Shown here: positions 44,098 through 54,455 of the stretch, in pieces
Layout: the number at the start of each line of letters is the position of its first letter
Numbering within the stretch: the first letter of the stretch is position 1
Assembly: GCF_947502065.1 (NCBI RefSeq)
Contig: NZ_CANMYE010000003.1
Span: forward strand, 186,001-250,000
Source of the DNA: an uncultured Pseudoteredinibacter sp.
GTDB taxonomy: Bacteria; Pseudomonadota; Gammaproteobacteria; Pseudomonadales; Cellvibrionaceae
Length of the DNA stretch: 64,000 bases
Direction: 5' to 3'
Made by a program: the position numbers and the translations under genes
The notes under the pieces: generated by a model
The model's database searches: none
The model's input: only the letters and a program-made list of their open reading frames with translations
Told to the model about the DNA's origin: nothing

Positions 44098-45600
44098 CTA
44101 CCTAGACAACAGCGCCATGCATTCTACATGTTCCGTATTTGGAAACATATCCATAACAGACAATTTTTCGAGTCGATACGATGCACCGCCAAGTTTGCGT
44201 AAATCTCGAAGAAAGCTGCCTTGATGGCAAGAAATATAGAGTATTCGCTGCGGTGAAAGTTCTAACAAAGTTGGTATAAAGCCCGCTGCACCGGCCCTTG
44301 GCGGATCTAAAACGACAATATCTGGCTTCGCCTGCGCCAGTTTTTCGTGAGCACGGAGGAAACTTTCACCTGCATCAAGATTCGCCGCCACAAACTCGAC
44401 ATTTTCTATCCCCAAATCCGCAGCGTTTTGCGCTGCAATGGCGACCATCTCTGGACTTAGTTCTACGCCTAAGACCTGGCCGGCATGTTGCGCAAATGTA
44501 AGGCTAAAATTTCCAGTACCGCAAAACAGGTCCAGTAAACGTTCAGTACCCTCTAAAGTTAACCAGCTTAGGGCTTGTGACACCATTGCTTGGTTTAGTG
44601 AATCATTTATTTGAATAAACTTTCCTGGTTCAAAGACAATATCCAAACCATGTAAAGGGTAATAACTGTTTAAGAGCCCCTGATGGGGAGTGTAATTCCC
44701 TGACTTTTCGCTTTGAACAGCTAAGCGCCAGTTACGGGCTGCGATCAAGTCATTTAGCTCAGCAAATACTTTATCGGCGACAGGCATTACAAGCCTCATT
44801 AAAATTAGCGGGCTAGGTGCGACGTCCAGTAATTCGACATGGCCAACATGCTTCGACCATGGCACATCTTTGTGTCGAATGAAAAACTCATTCAAAGACT
44901 GCATGACTTGCTGTAAATTTGAACTTAAATTAAGACAATTGCCCAAACTTATTGTGTCGTTGCTATTCGCACGGCGAAACCCTAACTGCCCCCCCTTGCT
45001 GATCCCCAGACGCGCCCGGCGCCGATATTCAAAAGGGTCACAGGACAATAAGGAAATGTCTTCGCGGCACTTGAGCCTAGTTTGGATGACAGAGGGTATT
45101 GAGGCTTTGCTTGCTGGCTTTTTGCCTAGCTTAGGTTTGACCTTCGACTTTGTAGCTTGGCTTTTGAGGTTTAGCAAACCCTGTAAACCCGCCCACATTC
45201 GATCACGTTTAAATTCCAGCTGTCGCGAGTATGTCATATGTTGCAGCTGGCAGCCGCCACAATGAGCAAAGTGCTCACAGGGTGGTTCTTGACGTTGCTG
45301 TGAGTGGCGCACAAGCTCGACCAGTTCCGCCGAGTCAGAGCCCTCAACATAGTTAACGAGGCAACGCTCGCCTGGTAAAGAAAACGGTATCTTTATGTCT
45401 GTGGTCTGGTTTAGCCCCCCTATAGGAGCTTTTGCAATACCATTTCCTTCATCGTCCAAGCGCACAACATCTAACAACAACTCCTGCGATGGTTGCCCAG
45501 CGAGCTTACTTTTATTGCTAAATGATTTGGCCGTTTTTAGGCGAGAAAAATGTGCAGAGCGAGACATAGCAGAACAACGTGATGTAAAAGCGAATCGCAT
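44098..45600 (-). CDS. rlmD: 23S rRNA (uracil1939-C5)-methyltransferase RlmD, with insertion
   Basis: RlmD methylates U1939 of 23S rRNA. The 500-residue protein has a TRAM domain, the iron-sulphur motif CEHFAHCGGCQ (about residues 102-112), DLFCGTGNFSLTFA, LDPPRAGA and the catalytic Cys in YISCHQGSFLRDL. At about 50 residues longer than usual, it carries a Lys/Ser-rich insertion (about 145-180) between the cluster and the fold. It has AAGG just before the ATG. It sits between relA and cysM. Confidence 0.95.
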   Translation of the reverse strand: MRFAFTSRCSAMSRSAHFSRLKTAKSFSNKSKLAGQPSQELLLDVVRLDDEGNGIAKAPIGGLNQTTDIKIPFSLPGERCLVNYVEGSDSAELVELVRHSQQRQEPPCEHFAHCGGCQLQHMTYSRQLEFKRDRMWAGLQGLLNLKSQATKSKVKPKLGKKPASKASIPSVIQTRLKCREDISLLSCDPFEYRRRARLGISKGGQLGFRRANSNDTISLGNCLNLSSNLQQVMQSLNEFFIRHKDVPWSKHVGHVELLDVAPSPLILMRLVMPVADKVFAELNDLIAARNWRLAVQSEKSGNYTPHQGLLNSYYPLHGLDIVFEPGKFIQINDSLNQAMVSQALSWLTLEGTERLLDLFCGTGNFSLTFAQHAGQVLGVELSPEMVAIAAQNAADLGIENVEFVAANLDAGESFLRAHEKLAQAKPDIVVLDPPRAGAAGFIPTLLELSPQRILYISCHQGSFLRDLRKLGGASYRLEKLSVMDMFPNTEHVECMALLSR

Positions 45601-45658
45601 TTTACCTTGCCTGCAAGCTCAATCCAACTTGATTGAGGCTGCCGGCAATTTTACGTGC

Positions 45659-45700
45659 CAATCCAGTACCGATCACCTGTCAATCCAGTACCGATCACCT
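45659..45700. repeat. Tandem 22-bp duplication upstream of rlmD
   Basis: CAATCCAGTACCGATCACCT is repeated exactly at 45659-45678 and 45681-45700, two bases apart. It lies between the rlmD start and the end of cysM. Confidence 0.85.
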
Positions 45701-45737
45701 AAGAAAGTAGAGAGCATGGTGCAATACTAGCCAGTGA

Positions 45738-46628
45738 TTATTTAGCCGTGTATAGGCCAGAGGATAAATAACGGTCGCCACGATCACACACCACCGCAAC
45801 GATCACTGCGTTTTCCAGCTCTTGGTTTAATCGTAAGGCTCCCGCTACCGAGCCACCCGATGAGACACCGCAAAAGATCCCCTCTTCGCGCGCTAATTGG
45901 CGCATGGTATCTTCAGCTTCTTGCTGCCCCATATTGATGACCCGATCGACCCGAGTCTCATCGAAGATGCTAGGTAAATATTCCTTAGGCCAACGGCGAA
46001 TACCTGGAATACTAGCGCCATCTTCAGGCTGCAAACCAATAATTTCAATATCAGCATTCTGCTCTTTTAGGTAGCGAGATGTACCCATAATGGTTCCAGT
46101 TGTACCCATTGAGCTCACAAAGTGAGTGATTTTACCCTCACTCTGACGCCAAATTTCCGGCCCTGTGCCCTGATAATGGGCCAGTGGATTATCATGGTTC
46201 GCAAACTGATCAAGTACTTTGCCCTCACCCTGCTCCGCCATTTGCGTTGCAAGGTCGCGGGCGTACTCCATACCCTGCTCTTGGCTTACCTCGATTAAGG
46301 TCGCACCATAAGCTGCCATGGCATCTTTGCGTTCTTGGGTCGAATTGGCAGGCATGATCAAAACCATTCGATAACCTTTAATGGCCGCCGCCATCGCCAA
46401 AGCAATGCCAGTATTGCCACTGGTGGCCTCAATTAAGGTATCCCCGGGCTGAATATCTCCACGAGCTTCGGCCCTTTGAATCATCGATAAAGCCGGCCGA
46501 TCTTTTACAGAGCCAGCTGGGTTATTACCCTCCAATTTAAGCAAAATTGTATTACTACTCTGTCCATGCAGGCGCTGCAAACGGACCAAAGGGGTATTAC
46601 CGATATAATCTTCAATGCTTGGAAACAC
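45738..46628 (-). CDS. cysM: Cysteine synthase B
   Basis: CysM forms cysteine, or S-sulfocysteine, from O-acetylserine with PLP. The 296-residue protein has GNTPLVRLQRL, the PLP lysine in NPAGSVKDRPAL (about residue 41), the phosphate loop TSGNTGIALAMA and GSMGTTGTIMG-type FVSSMGTTGTIMGTSRYL. The CysM-specific C-terminus has GSVAGALRLNQEL. It is upstream of rlmD-relA-mazG, the conserved order. Confidence 0.95.
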   Translation of the reverse strand: MFPSIEDYIGNTPLVRLQRLHGQSSNTILLKLEGNNPAGSVKDRPALSMIQRAEARGDIQPGDTLIEATSGNTGIALAMAAAIKGYRMVLIMPANSTQERKDAMAAYGATLIEVSQEQGMEYARDLATQMAEQGEGKVLDQFANHDNPLAHYQGTGPEIWRQSEGKITHFVSSMGTTGTIMGTSRYLKEQNADIEIIGLQPEDGASIPGIRRWPKEYLPSIFDETRVDRVINMGQQEAEDTMRQLAREEGIFCGVSSGGSVAGALRLNQELENAVIVAVVCDRGDRYLSSGLYTAK

Positions 46629-46881
46629 AGGCTGGCTCTCTATGATTATTCACGTCTATGAGCTTGCATTCTAATGCCAAGCGTAAATAGGGAAAACCTT
46701 TCACTTAGAGCGATAAGGTCTTTGCTTGGGGCAATTTGTTCTAACAATGGTCATCGTTATCTTAACTAGTGACCCAAGTCTGCGGCTAAATGGAAATGCC
46801 ATTGATACCGGCGGCTTATGAATAGGCAAATAAGTAGCCTTAAATTCCATTAAAAATAGCGTAATAATAGTCTGGCCTAAG

Positions 46882-47271
46882 TTAAGACAAAACTACAAAA
46901 GCTACGGCGTATTCTTGTTCATCGCTGAGACTTAGATGACAGCTGTTTGCACCTAGGCGCTGCATATGGAAGGAAGCCTTGTCACTTAAGAAGACCTCTG
47001 GAGCCCCAATGTCGTTATTGCGAACTTCAATATGGTGCCAGGAAACCCCTTGCCCTATACCCGTACCCAAAGCCTTGCCTACGGCTTCTTTCGCCGCAAA
47101 TCGCTTAGCAAAATAATGCAGCGCTTGCTGTTCACCCGCAGCCGCTTTTATCGCATATATTTCCTGTTCGGTGGGGGTCAATATACGTTGCAGCAAACGC
47201 CCTTGAGTGCGCTCTAAACTAGCAGCCACCCTAGCAATTTGCACTATATCGGTTCCCAAACCTTTAATCAT
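46882..47271 (-). CDS. acpS: Holo-[acyl-carrier-protein] synthase
   Basis: AcpS attaches the 4'-phosphopantetheine arm to ACP. The 129-residue protein has GLGTDIVQIARV (about residues 4-15) and RFAAKEAVGKALGTGI (about 57-72), the substrate and metal motifs. It overlaps recO by 8 bp. pdxJ, often between recO and acpS, is absent. Confidence 0.96.
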   Translation of the reverse strand: MIKGLGTDIVQIARVAASLERTQGRLLQRILTPTEQEIYAIKAAAGEQQALHYFAKRFAAKEAVGKALGTGIGQGVSWHHIEVRNNDIGAPEVFLSDKASFHMQRLGANSCHLSLSDEQEYAVAFVVLS

Positions 47272-48043
47272 GACTCCCTTCCTTTACCGAAGCAGCGCTA
47301 GCGAGTGTAAAGGCTGAGCTCGATTTGGATTTTGAAGACTGCATCTGTCGGAAAAATTCTCTAGTTTTTAATGGCTGGTAATCAAGTAGCTGATCTATAA
47401 CCTCTCGCATCAACATTTTGGCACTGCGGAGCACTGGCAGCTCAGAAAAGTCACGCTGAGAGATGGCAAGCAAATGAGTGCCAGCGTATGCATTAGGGCC
47501 TCTAGCCTGGCAAAACAGCCCGCTTTTTTGCCAGCAATAATAGCCCTCAGAACTGATGGCCTGGCCATTCTCTTCGTGCTCAAAATCTAAGCCATAACCC
47601 AAACATGTCAGTAAATCTAACTCGAAGTTACGCAGTACAGGCTGTAAAGGTTGGTCCTTTAACAAATTCTGCAAACAACTTTCATAGGGTTTAAATAACT
47701 CACTCGAACTGTCGTTCTCTGGCAATAACTTTAGCAGTAGCTCGTTCAGATAAAGCGCACTGTACAAGCGCTCCCCTTGAAGTGGAAGCGCGCTCTGGCG
47801 ATACTCCCAGCGCAATAGCGTTTTTAAAGAAGTGCGCCCTTGCCAGTCGACCAATAAGGGGGTCAAAACCTGCAGGGGTTGGCGAAGTTGGCGTTTACCC
47901 GATTGTTTGCGCGCGCCTTTTGCGATGACATTAACGCGACCATACTCTGGGCTAATTAAGTTTACTAATAGACTACTGTCACGGAACGGGCGGCTGTGAA
48001 GAACATAGACTTCTTGGTTTTCGACAACTTCAAGCTGGGCCAT
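47264..48043 (-). CDS. recO: DNA repair protein RecO
   Basis: RecO loads RecA with RecR in the RecF pathway. The 259-residue protein has an OB-fold N-terminus with VLHSRPFRDSSLLVNLISPE (about residues 13-32) and GRVNVIAKGARKQ. A helical C-terminal part has FELDLLTCLGYGLDF. A C-terminal Ser/Lys-rich tail overlaps acpS. It is downstream of era. Confidence 0.94.
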   Translation of the reverse strand: MAQLEVVENQEVYVLHSRPFRDSSLLVNLISPEYGRVNVIAKGARKQSGKRQLRQPLQVLTPLLVDWQGRTSLKTLLRWEYRQSALPLQGERLYSALYLNELLLKLLPENDSSSELFKPYESCLQNLLKDQPLQPVLRNFELDLLTCLGYGLDFEHEENGQAISSEGYYCWQKSGLFCQARGPNAYAGTHLLAISQRDFSELPVLRSAKMLMREVIDQLLDYQPLKTREFFRQMQSSKSKSSSAFTLASAASVKEGSHD

Positions 48044-48072
48044 AAATCGTCACCTAAAAAACCCGCCGATTC

Positions 48073-48981
48073 TTACAGGTCGTCGTAGCCCAAACTACGT
48101 AAAGCCCGCTCATCATCCGACCAGCCTGACTTCACTTTAACCCAAAGTTTCAGCATCACCTTACAATCGAACAAATGCTCCATATCTTCTCGTGCTTGAG
48201 AACCTATGTTTTTAATCTTCGCGCCCTTATCACCAATAAGGATTCTCTTTTGGCCATCACGCTCAACCAATATTAGCGCAGAAATATGCAATACATGGCC
48301 CTGCGCTGAAAATTCTTCAATTTCAACGGTCATCTGATAGGGCAACTCATCGCCTAGCTGGCGAGTAATTTTTTCTCGTACAATTTCCGCTGCCATAAAC
48401 CGGGAGCTGCGATCGGTAACCTGATCTTCGGGAAAAAAGTGCATGCCTTCTGGCAATCGTTTTTCCACTTCTTTTTCCAGCGCCTCTAGGTTATGCCCCC
48501 GTAGAGCCGAAATCGGTACGACCTCTTCAATGGGAAGCTTGTCCATAAGCGTTTGCAGATGCGGAAGTAACTGTTCTTTATCTTCCAACATATCAACCTT
48601 GTTTACCGCCAATATAATGGGGCAATTGAGGTTCTGCAGGCGCTTAACGACCATTTCATCTTCTTCGGTCCAAGCCAATCGATCAACTAAAAAAACAACC
48701 AAATCTACATCGCGAATTGCCGTTGTAGCAGCACGATTCATATAGCGGTTAATTGCCCGACTATGCTGCAAATGCAAACCCGGAGTATCAACATAGATAA
48801 ACTGACTCGGCCCTTCAGTTTTGATGCCAAGCACATTGTGTCTTGTAGTTTGGGGTTTACGCGAGGTTATACTGATTTTTTGCTGCAGAATATGATTCAA
48901 CAAAGTGGATTTGCCAACATTGGGGCGTCCAACAATGGCTATATAGCCACAGCGTTCGGGTTGAACGTTTTTAGAAGTCAT
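48073..48981 (-). CDS. era: GTPase Era
   Basis: Era is an essential GTPase that assists 16S rRNA processing and 30S assembly. The 302-residue protein has the G1 loop [12 protein letters not shown] (about residues 17-28), the G3 loop VDTPGLH, the G4 loop NKVDML and SALRG. A C-terminal KH domain has [18 protein letters not shown]. It is 9 bp after rnc. Confidence 0.98.
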   Translation of the reverse strand: MTSKNVQPERCGYIAIVGRPNVGKSTLLNHILQQKISITSRKPQTTRHNVLGIKTEGPSQFIYVDTPGLHLQHSRAINRYMNRAATTAIRDVDLVVFLVDRLAWTEEDEMVVKRLQNLNCPIILAVNKVDMLEDKEQLLPHLQTLMDKLPIEEVVPISALRGHNLEALEKEVEKRLPEGMHFFPEDQVTDRSSRFMAAEIVREKITRQLGDELPYQMTVEIEEFSAQGHVLHISALILVERDGQKRILIGDKGAKIKNIGSQAREDMEHLFDCKVMLKLWVKVKSGWSDDERALRSLGYDDL

Positions 48982-48990
48982 AAATCACCC

Positions 48991-49692
48991 TTACAACTGT
49001 TGTTGTTTGATCATATTCAAAGCATCCGCAGCAGCCGCTTTTTCGGCTTTACGGCGGGAAGTCGCTTCAGCCTTAACAGGCTCCGCCAATAGCGCAACGC
49101 GGCATTGAACAACAAAGCTCTGTTGATGGTGCTCACCTTCAACTGACACCACCTCATAAACCGGTAAAGCTAACTTGCGAGACTGCATAAGCTCTTGCAA
49201 ACTGGTTTTGGGGTCTTTGTCTGTTTCCATCAACTGCTGGGCATCTAAACGGCTATCAAACCAATTTAAAACGCAAGATTTTGCTTTTTCAAAGCCAGCA
49301 TCTTCATAAATGGCGCCAATAAGCGCTTCAACAGCATCGGCTAAAATGGATTCTCGGCGAAAGCCTCCACTTTTTATTTCGCCACCGCCTAGCTTTAAGC
49401 TTTCGCCCAAATCAAACTCCCGAGCAATGGCTGCTAAGGTTTCACCTTTAACCAAGGCTGATCTAACGCGACTTAACTGGCCTTCGCTGGCATCGGGAAT
49501 AATTTCAAACAAGCGCTGGCCGATTACAAAACCTAAAATGGAGTCTCCTAGAAACTCCAAACGCTCATTGTTACGCTTTCCGCAACTGCGATGAGTTAAA
49601 GCCAACTCAAGCAGCTCAACATCTTCGAAGTCATGCCCGAGGCGCTGTAACAAGCGAATGCGGCTTGGGCTTTGAGTATTAGGGTTTGGCAC
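48991..49692 (-). CDS. rnc: Ribonuclease III
   Basis: RNase III cleaves double-stranded RNA in rRNA and mRNA processing. The 233-residue protein has the signature [17 protein letters not shown] (about residues 38-54), the acidic catalytic pair and a C-terminal dsRNA-binding domain with [19 protein letters not shown] and [16 protein letters not shown]. It overlaps the DUF4845 gene by 14 bp. Confidence 0.97.
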   Translation of the reverse strand: MPNPNTQSPSRIRLLQRLGHDFEDVELLELALTHRSCGKRNNERLEFLGDSILGFVIGQRLFEIIPDASEGQLSRVRSALVKGETLAAIAREFDLGESLKLGGGEIKSGGFRRESILADAVEALIGAIYEDAGFEKAKSCVLNWFDSRLDAQQLMETDKDPKTSLQELMQSRKLALPVYEVVSVEGEHHQQSFVVQCRVALLAEPVKAEATSRRKAEKAAAADALNMIKQQQL

Positions 49693-50098
49693 GATCGGTA
49701 CAACAAATCTCTGGGTTACGGGTATCTAAACGATGTCTAAAATGCATGACCACATCAATATTAGAAATAAGATTGTTGCGCACCTCATAATCGATAATCA
49801 CAATAAAATGATCGTCAATACGCTCAATTGTCCAGTTCTTCGGGTCTGAGGCAGCACCACGAACATTATTTAAAGAGAATTGCTTCGATAAGTTATCTCG
49901 CACAGTTCGCGGTGACTTACCAACTACACTCATCGACCCATTGGTGAGAGAAACCAAAGTAGACTTTACAAAGCGGTCGTCGATAAAGGCCGGTACCGTC
50001 TGACTTAGGAACATTAACAACGAGCCAAAAATAAAGGCCACCACCAACATACTCGTTAGTGACATACCCTGCTGGCGAGACAAGTTCTTAGATGACAT
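49679..50098 (-). CDS. DUF4845 membrane protein
   Basis: A 139-residue small membrane-anchored protein with one N-terminal transmembrane segment (about residues 10-32). The ATG at 50098 has GGGAG 6 bp upstream; a TTG at 50110 would add four residues. DUF4845 proteins regularly lie between lepB and rnc in gammaproteobacteria. Function is unknown. The fold after the anchor is pilin-like in outline ([12 protein letters not shown]). Confidence 0.88.
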   Translation of the reverse strand: MSSKNLSRQQGMSLTSMLVVAFIFGSLLMFLSQTVPAFIDDRFVKSTLVSLTNGSMSVVGKSPRTVRDNLSKQFSLNNVRGAASDPKNWTIERIDDHFIVIIDYEVRNNLISNIDVVMHFRHRLDTRNPEICCTDRAKP

Positions 50099-50116
50099 GT
50101 TTACTCCCAAATTAGC

Positions 50117-50953
50117 TTAGTTAATACCGCCGACGCGATCAAAACTGGGCAAGCTTAATAAAGATTCCCAAGTCATCCAAACGGCGAAAGCTTTACCTAC
50201 GATTGCCGATTCGGGAACCGGGCCCCAATCACGTGAATCCGAGCTATTATCGCGATTATCGCCCATCATAAAGTAATGACCTGCAGGAACCACCCACTCA
50301 CCGTGGCGACTTAGACGGCCTGGAATAATACTCTTGCGCATATCATGCTCGACTTCACCCAGCTTTTCTTTTACCAGCTGATATTGCGGTCGTGCCGGTG
50401 GTAATGAAGCCAATACCTTCTGAGGCATCTCTTCACCGTTAACGTACAGGACATTATTAGTGTAGCGAATATGATCACCAGGCAAGCCAACAACCCGCTT
50501 AATATAATAAGTATCGGGCTTGTGGGGCGGGAAAAACACCATTACATCGCCACGCTCTGGATCATTGATATCAAGCACCTTGCTGCGCACAACCGGCAAA
50601 CGTAAACCGTAGGTAAATTTGTTGACTAAAATAAAGTCGCCAATTTTTAATGTGGGCACCATTGATGGCGACGGAATTTGAAAAGGCTCAGCAATAAAAG
50701 AGCGTAAAACCAATACAATGGCCAACACCGGAAAAAACGACTTGGCGTACTCAACGACCACCGGCTCTTGCTCCGCCGCCGCTTCCAAATCAGCCTGCTG
50801 CTCTTCACTTAGAGCCTTGGAGCCTTGTTGATTCGTTTTCACTTCAGCCAATTGACGCCTACGACCAGGCGCCAGCATCAAAGCGTCAAACAGCCAAATT
50901 GCACCGGTGATCGCAACCGCAAGAACCAGCACTAAGGGGAAATTAATATCCAT
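50117..50953 (-). CDS. lepB: Signal peptidase I
   Basis: LepB cleaves signal peptides from exported proteins. The 278-residue protein has two N-terminal transmembrane regions (about residues 3-22 and 71-90), the catalytic Ser in PSPSMVPTLKIGDFILVNK (about residue 96) and the catalytic Lys in YYIKRVVGLPGD (about residue 151). HYFMMGDNRDNSSDSRDWG is the C-terminal box. It follows lepA by 27 bp. Confidence 0.97.
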   Translation of the reverse strand: MDINFPLVLVLAVAITGAIWLFDALMLAPGRRRQLAEVKTNQQGSKALSEEQQADLEAAAEQEPVVVEYAKSFFPVLAIVLVLRSFIAEPFQIPSPSMVPTLKIGDFILVNKFTYGLRLPVVRSKVLDINDPERGDVMVFFPPHKPDTYYIKRVVGLPGDHIRYTNNVLYVNGEEMPQKVLASLPPARPQYQLVKEKLGEVEHDMRKSIIPGRLSRHGEWVVPAGHYFMMGDNRDNSSDSRDWGPVPESAIVGKAFAVWMTWESLLSLPSFDRVGGIN

Positions 50954-50980
50954 TAAAAGAATTCACCAAGGTCTTATCAA

Positions 50981-52789
50981 TTAACCGTCGACTTTAAGAA
51001 CCGCCAAGAATGCCTCTTGGGGAATCTCTACTCGACCAACTTGTTTCATACGTTTTTTACCCGCTTTCTGTTTTTCTAACAGTTTTTTCTTACGGGTAAC
51101 GTCACCACCATAACACTTTGCGGTTACGTTTTTACGCAGTGCTTTTACTGTAGTTCGTGCAACAACATTGCCACCAATAGCCGCCTGGATTGCCACATCA
51201 AACATTTGGCGAGGAATCAGCTCTTTCATTTTGTCAGCAAGTGCACGCCCCTTAAACGGCGCATTGTCTTTATGCACGATCAGCGCAAGCGCATCAACGC
51301 GCTCACCATTAATCAATACGTCCAAACGAACCAGATTTGCCTTTTCGAAACGATCAAAGCTGTAATCCAAAGAAGCAAAACCACGGCTTACCGATTTTAA
51401 ACGGTCGAAGAAGTCCATCACCACTTCGTTCATTGGCATATCGTAGGTAACCGATACCTGCTTACCCGCATACTGCATGTCTTTTTGCACACCGCGCTTC
51501 TCAACGCAAAGGGTAATCACTGAGCCTAAGTGTTCTTGGGGTACTAAAATATTGGCTTGGCAGATAGGCTCACGCATTTCTTCGATATCGCCAAGTTCTG
51601 GTAGTTTTGATGGGTTGTCGACATAAATCGTGTCACCATCTTTTTTGACGACTTCAAATACCACGGTAGGTGCGGTGGTAATTAGATCGAGATTGTACTC
51701 ACGTTCCAATCGCTCTTGGATGATTTCCATGTGCAGCATGCCAAGGAAACCACAGCGAAAACCAAAGCCCAAAGCATCAGAGCTCTCGGGTTCATAGAAC
51801 AGGGAGGCATCGTTTAGCGTTAGCTTGGCCAAGGCATCACGGAAGGCTTCATAATCATCAGAACTGATGGGGAACAAGCCAGCGTAAACCTGTGGTTTGA
51901 CCTTTTGGAAACCCGGTAAGGCTTCAACCTGCTCGGTTTTGGCATGAGTAATTGTGTCGCCTACAGGTGCGCCCTGAATATCTTTAATACCGGCAACCAC
52001 ATAACCAACTTCACCAGCTTTTAGCTCTTTGGTTGGGTGGCGCTTAGGAGTAAAGATGCCTACACCATCAACAACATGAGCCTTGCCGGTGGATTTCAGC
52101 ATGATCTTGTCTTTAACGTTTAAGGTACCTTCCTTAACACGAACAAGAGACACCACACCCAGGTAATTATCAAACCAAGAATCAATGATCAGGGCCTGTA
52201 GTGGCGCTTCAGTATCACCGACTGGCGCAGGTACCCCGCTGACCAGCTCCTCTAAGACATCTTCAATACCTAAACCCGACTTAGCGCTGCAGCGCACCGC
52301 TTCAAGAGCTTCAATACCGATAATATCTTCAATCTCTTGGGCCACACGCTCAGGCTCAGCCTGAGGGAGATCCATTTTGTTCAGTACTGGAATAACCTCT
52401 AAGCCTTGCTCGATAGCGGTGTAACAATTCGCCACCGATTGAGCCTCGACCCCTTGCGCGGCATCGACAACCAAAAGCGCACCTTCACAGGCATACAAAG
52501 AGCGAGATACCTCATAGGAGAAATCCACATGCCCTGGAGTATCAATAAAGTTCAGCTGATAGGTTTCACCATCGCGGGCCTTGTAGTTCAAGGTCACGCT
52601 TTGGGCCTTAATGGTAATACCACGTTCACGCTCAAGATCCATGGAGTCCAGTACTTGGGCTTCCATTTCACGGTCAGAAAGGCCTCCACAATGCTGAATA
52701 AAGCGATCAGCAATGGTGGATTTACCATGGTCAATATGGGCAATAATCGAAAAATTACGGATATGGCTGAGGTCAGTCACGATAGTCAA
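50981..52789 (-). CDS. lepA: Elongation factor 4 (LepA)
   Basis: LepA is a ribosome-bound GTPase that back-translocates. The 602-residue protein has [15 protein letters not shown] (about residues 16-30), [20 protein letters not shown], domain III/V folds and the LepA-specific C-terminus with [20 protein letters not shown]. It is downstream of degP (136-bp gap) and ahead of lepB. Confidence 0.98.
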   Translation of the reverse strand: MTIVTDLSHIRNFSIIAHIDHGKSTIADRFIQHCGGLSDREMEAQVLDSMDLERERGITIKAQSVTLNYKARDGETYQLNFIDTPGHVDFSYEVSRSLYACEGALLVVDAAQGVEAQSVANCYTAIEQGLEVIPVLNKMDLPQAEPERVAQEIEDIIGIEALEAVRCSAKSGLGIEDVLEELVSGVPAPVGDTEAPLQALIIDSWFDNYLGVVSLVRVKEGTLNVKDKIMLKSTGKAHVVDGVGIFTPKRHPTKELKAGEVGYVVAGIKDIQGAPVGDTITHAKTEQVEALPGFQKVKPQVYAGLFPISSDDYEAFRDALAKLTLNDASLFYEPESSDALGFGFRCGFLGMLHMEIIQERLEREYNLDLITTAPTVVFEVVKKDGDTIYVDNPSKLPELGDIEEMREPICQANILVPQEHLGSVITLCVEKRGVQKDMQYAGKQVSVTYDMPMNEVVMDFFDRLKSVSRGFASLDYSFDRFEKANLVRLDVLINGERVDALALIVHKDNAPFKGRALADKMKELIPRQMFDVAIQAAIGGNVVARTTVKALRKNVTAKCYGGDVTRKKKLLEKQKAGKKRMKQVGRVEIPQEAFLAVLKVDG

Positions 52790-52925
52790 AACATCCAGGG
52801 GCGCGCTTTATCAGGCGCCATAAATAAAACGGCCCCGGCAAAAGCCAAGGCACAGGAAAATTATAGGGCGCAAGTCTACCTCATTTAGCCCGGCGGCGCC
52901 ATTTCAGGCGCGCGCCGGCAATGAT

Positions 52926-54329
52926 TTACTCAGGTAGCGAGAAGCTTCTAAAGACAGGGCGACCGTTCACAAAGAAGCGAATGGGCAGCAGCTCTTTGGC
53001 GGGCAGCTCAGACATGATGCTATGGAAGCCTTCAACATCCTTAACTGCCTTAAAGCCCATCTGTACAATCACCATCCCTGGGCGCAGTCCGGCCTTGGAT
53101 GCTGGACTATCAGGGCGAACGCGCTTAATAATCACACCACCATCTAGGTTCCATGCACGACGTAAACGATCACCTACTTCTTCAACCTCGACCCCAAGTC
53201 TGCCACCCATATTGGCTCGAGTGCCGGCGACCTGGTCATTTTCACCCCCAAGCGAGCCAACCGTCACCTCAAGTGTGATTTCCTTACCTTCGCGCATTAC
53301 CTTGGCATCAACCTGATTACCGGGTTGAGTTCGACCTACCGCATGGGGCAAGTCACCAGAAGTGTTGATGTCGTAACCGTTAAACTTGGTAATCACATCC
53401 CCAGCACGCAAACCGGATTCCGCTGCGGGGCCTTTCGGGTCAATTTGAGAAATCAAGGCACCGACCGGTTTTGACATTCCTAAGGAAGCGGCCAAATCTG
53501 AATCTACATCTTGGATAGCAACACCCAACCAACCACGATCAACACGGCCTTTTTCGCGCAGCTGCCTAACCACTTCTTGCGCAACAGTTGAAGGAATAGC
53601 AAATGAAAGACCGTTAGACCCACCAGAGCGGGTAAAGATCTGGGAATTAATACCAATCACCTCACCCGCCAAATTGAACAGTGGACCACCGGAATTACCA
53701 GGATTAATAGCCACATCGGTCTGGATAAAAGGGACATAGTTTTCGTTGTTTTCCGTCGGAATGCTGCGGCCAATGGCACTCACTATGCCCTGACTAGCAG
53801 TAAAATCGAGCCCAAAGGGGGAGCCGATAGCCAACACCCACTGGCCTACTTTGAGTTCATCAGAATCACCAAAGCTTAGAAAAGGCAGGTCGCTCGCCTC
53901 AATCTTAAGGAGCGCCAGATCAGAGCGCTCATCCACACCAATAACTTCAGCCTCAAACTCACGGTGGTCCAATAAGCTGACACTGATTTCGTCGGCACCA
54001 TCAATAACGTGATTATTGGTCAACAGGTAACCATCTTCAGAGATGATGAAACCAGAGCCCATAGAGCGAGCCTGACGCTGCGGTTGCTGCCGCTGACGCT
54101 GCTCAAAAAGGTGGCGGAAGATTTCCGGAATATCTTGTCGCTGGGGCGCAGAGCGACGACTACGAGCTTTTTCGATGGTATTAATCTTAACCACCGCTGG
54201 CGAGCGCTCTTCAATTAAATCGGTAAATTCTGGGAGTCCGCGCGCCTGCAGAGCAGCCGGTAACAACAACAGAATCATGTAAAAATAACTTTGAAAGTGT
54301 TTTAGAGACGATGCTTTGCGTCGCGTCAT
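52926..54329 (-). CDS. mucD: Do-like periplasmic serine protease (MucD/DegP)
   Basis: A 467-residue periplasmic protease and chaperone of the DegP family. The start at 54329 has GAGG 7 bp upstream; a TTG at 54341 is a less likely start. A signal peptide covers about residues 1-28. The catalytic triad is His in LLTNNHVIDGADE, Asp in RSDLALLKI and Ser in GNSGGPLFN. Two PDZ domains follow (about 255-345 and 365-460). It is the last gene of the RpoE cluster, as mucD in Pseudomonas. Confidence 0.96.
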   Translation of the reverse strand: MTRRKASSLKHFQSYFYMILLLLPAALQARGLPEFTDLIEERSPAVVKINTIEKARSRRSAPQRQDIPEIFRHLFEQRQRQQPQRQARSMGSGFIISEDGYLLTNNHVIDGADEISVSLLDHREFEAEVIGVDERSDLALLKIEASDLPFLSFGDSDELKVGQWVLAIGSPFGLDFTASQGIVSAIGRSIPTENNENYVPFIQTDVAINPGNSGGPLFNLAGEVIGINSQIFTRSGGSNGLSFAIPSTVAQEVVRQLREKGRVDRGWLGVAIQDVDSDLAASLGMSKPVGALISQIDPKGPAAESGLRAGDVITKFNGYDINTSGDLPHAVGRTQPGNQVDAKVMREGKEITLEVTVGSLGGENDQVAGTRANMGGRLGVEVEEVGDRLRRAWNLDGGVIIKRVRPDSPASKAGLRPGMVIVQMGFKAVKDVEGFHSIMSELPAKELLPIRFFVNGRPVFRSFSLPE

Positions 54330-54381
54330 AGTTAACCTCAATAGCGTTTTCTAAAAACGGCTCAAGCCGTAACAGTCATAA

Positions 54382-54410
54382 TTTGGATGTGCCTTTGACA
54401 ACTTGGTTCC
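54382..54410 (-). promoter_or_regulatory. Tentative sigma-E-like promoter ahead of mucD
   Basis: GGAACC and TCCAAA on the minus strand are separated by 17 bases and lie about 50 bp upstream of the mucD start. The -35 core GGAAC fits; the -10 is imperfect. It could give mucD its own RpoE promoter. Confidence 0.3.
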
Positions 54411-54455
54411 AAACTCAAAGGTAATTTTGTCAGTTGTACAATTTACACACAGATA

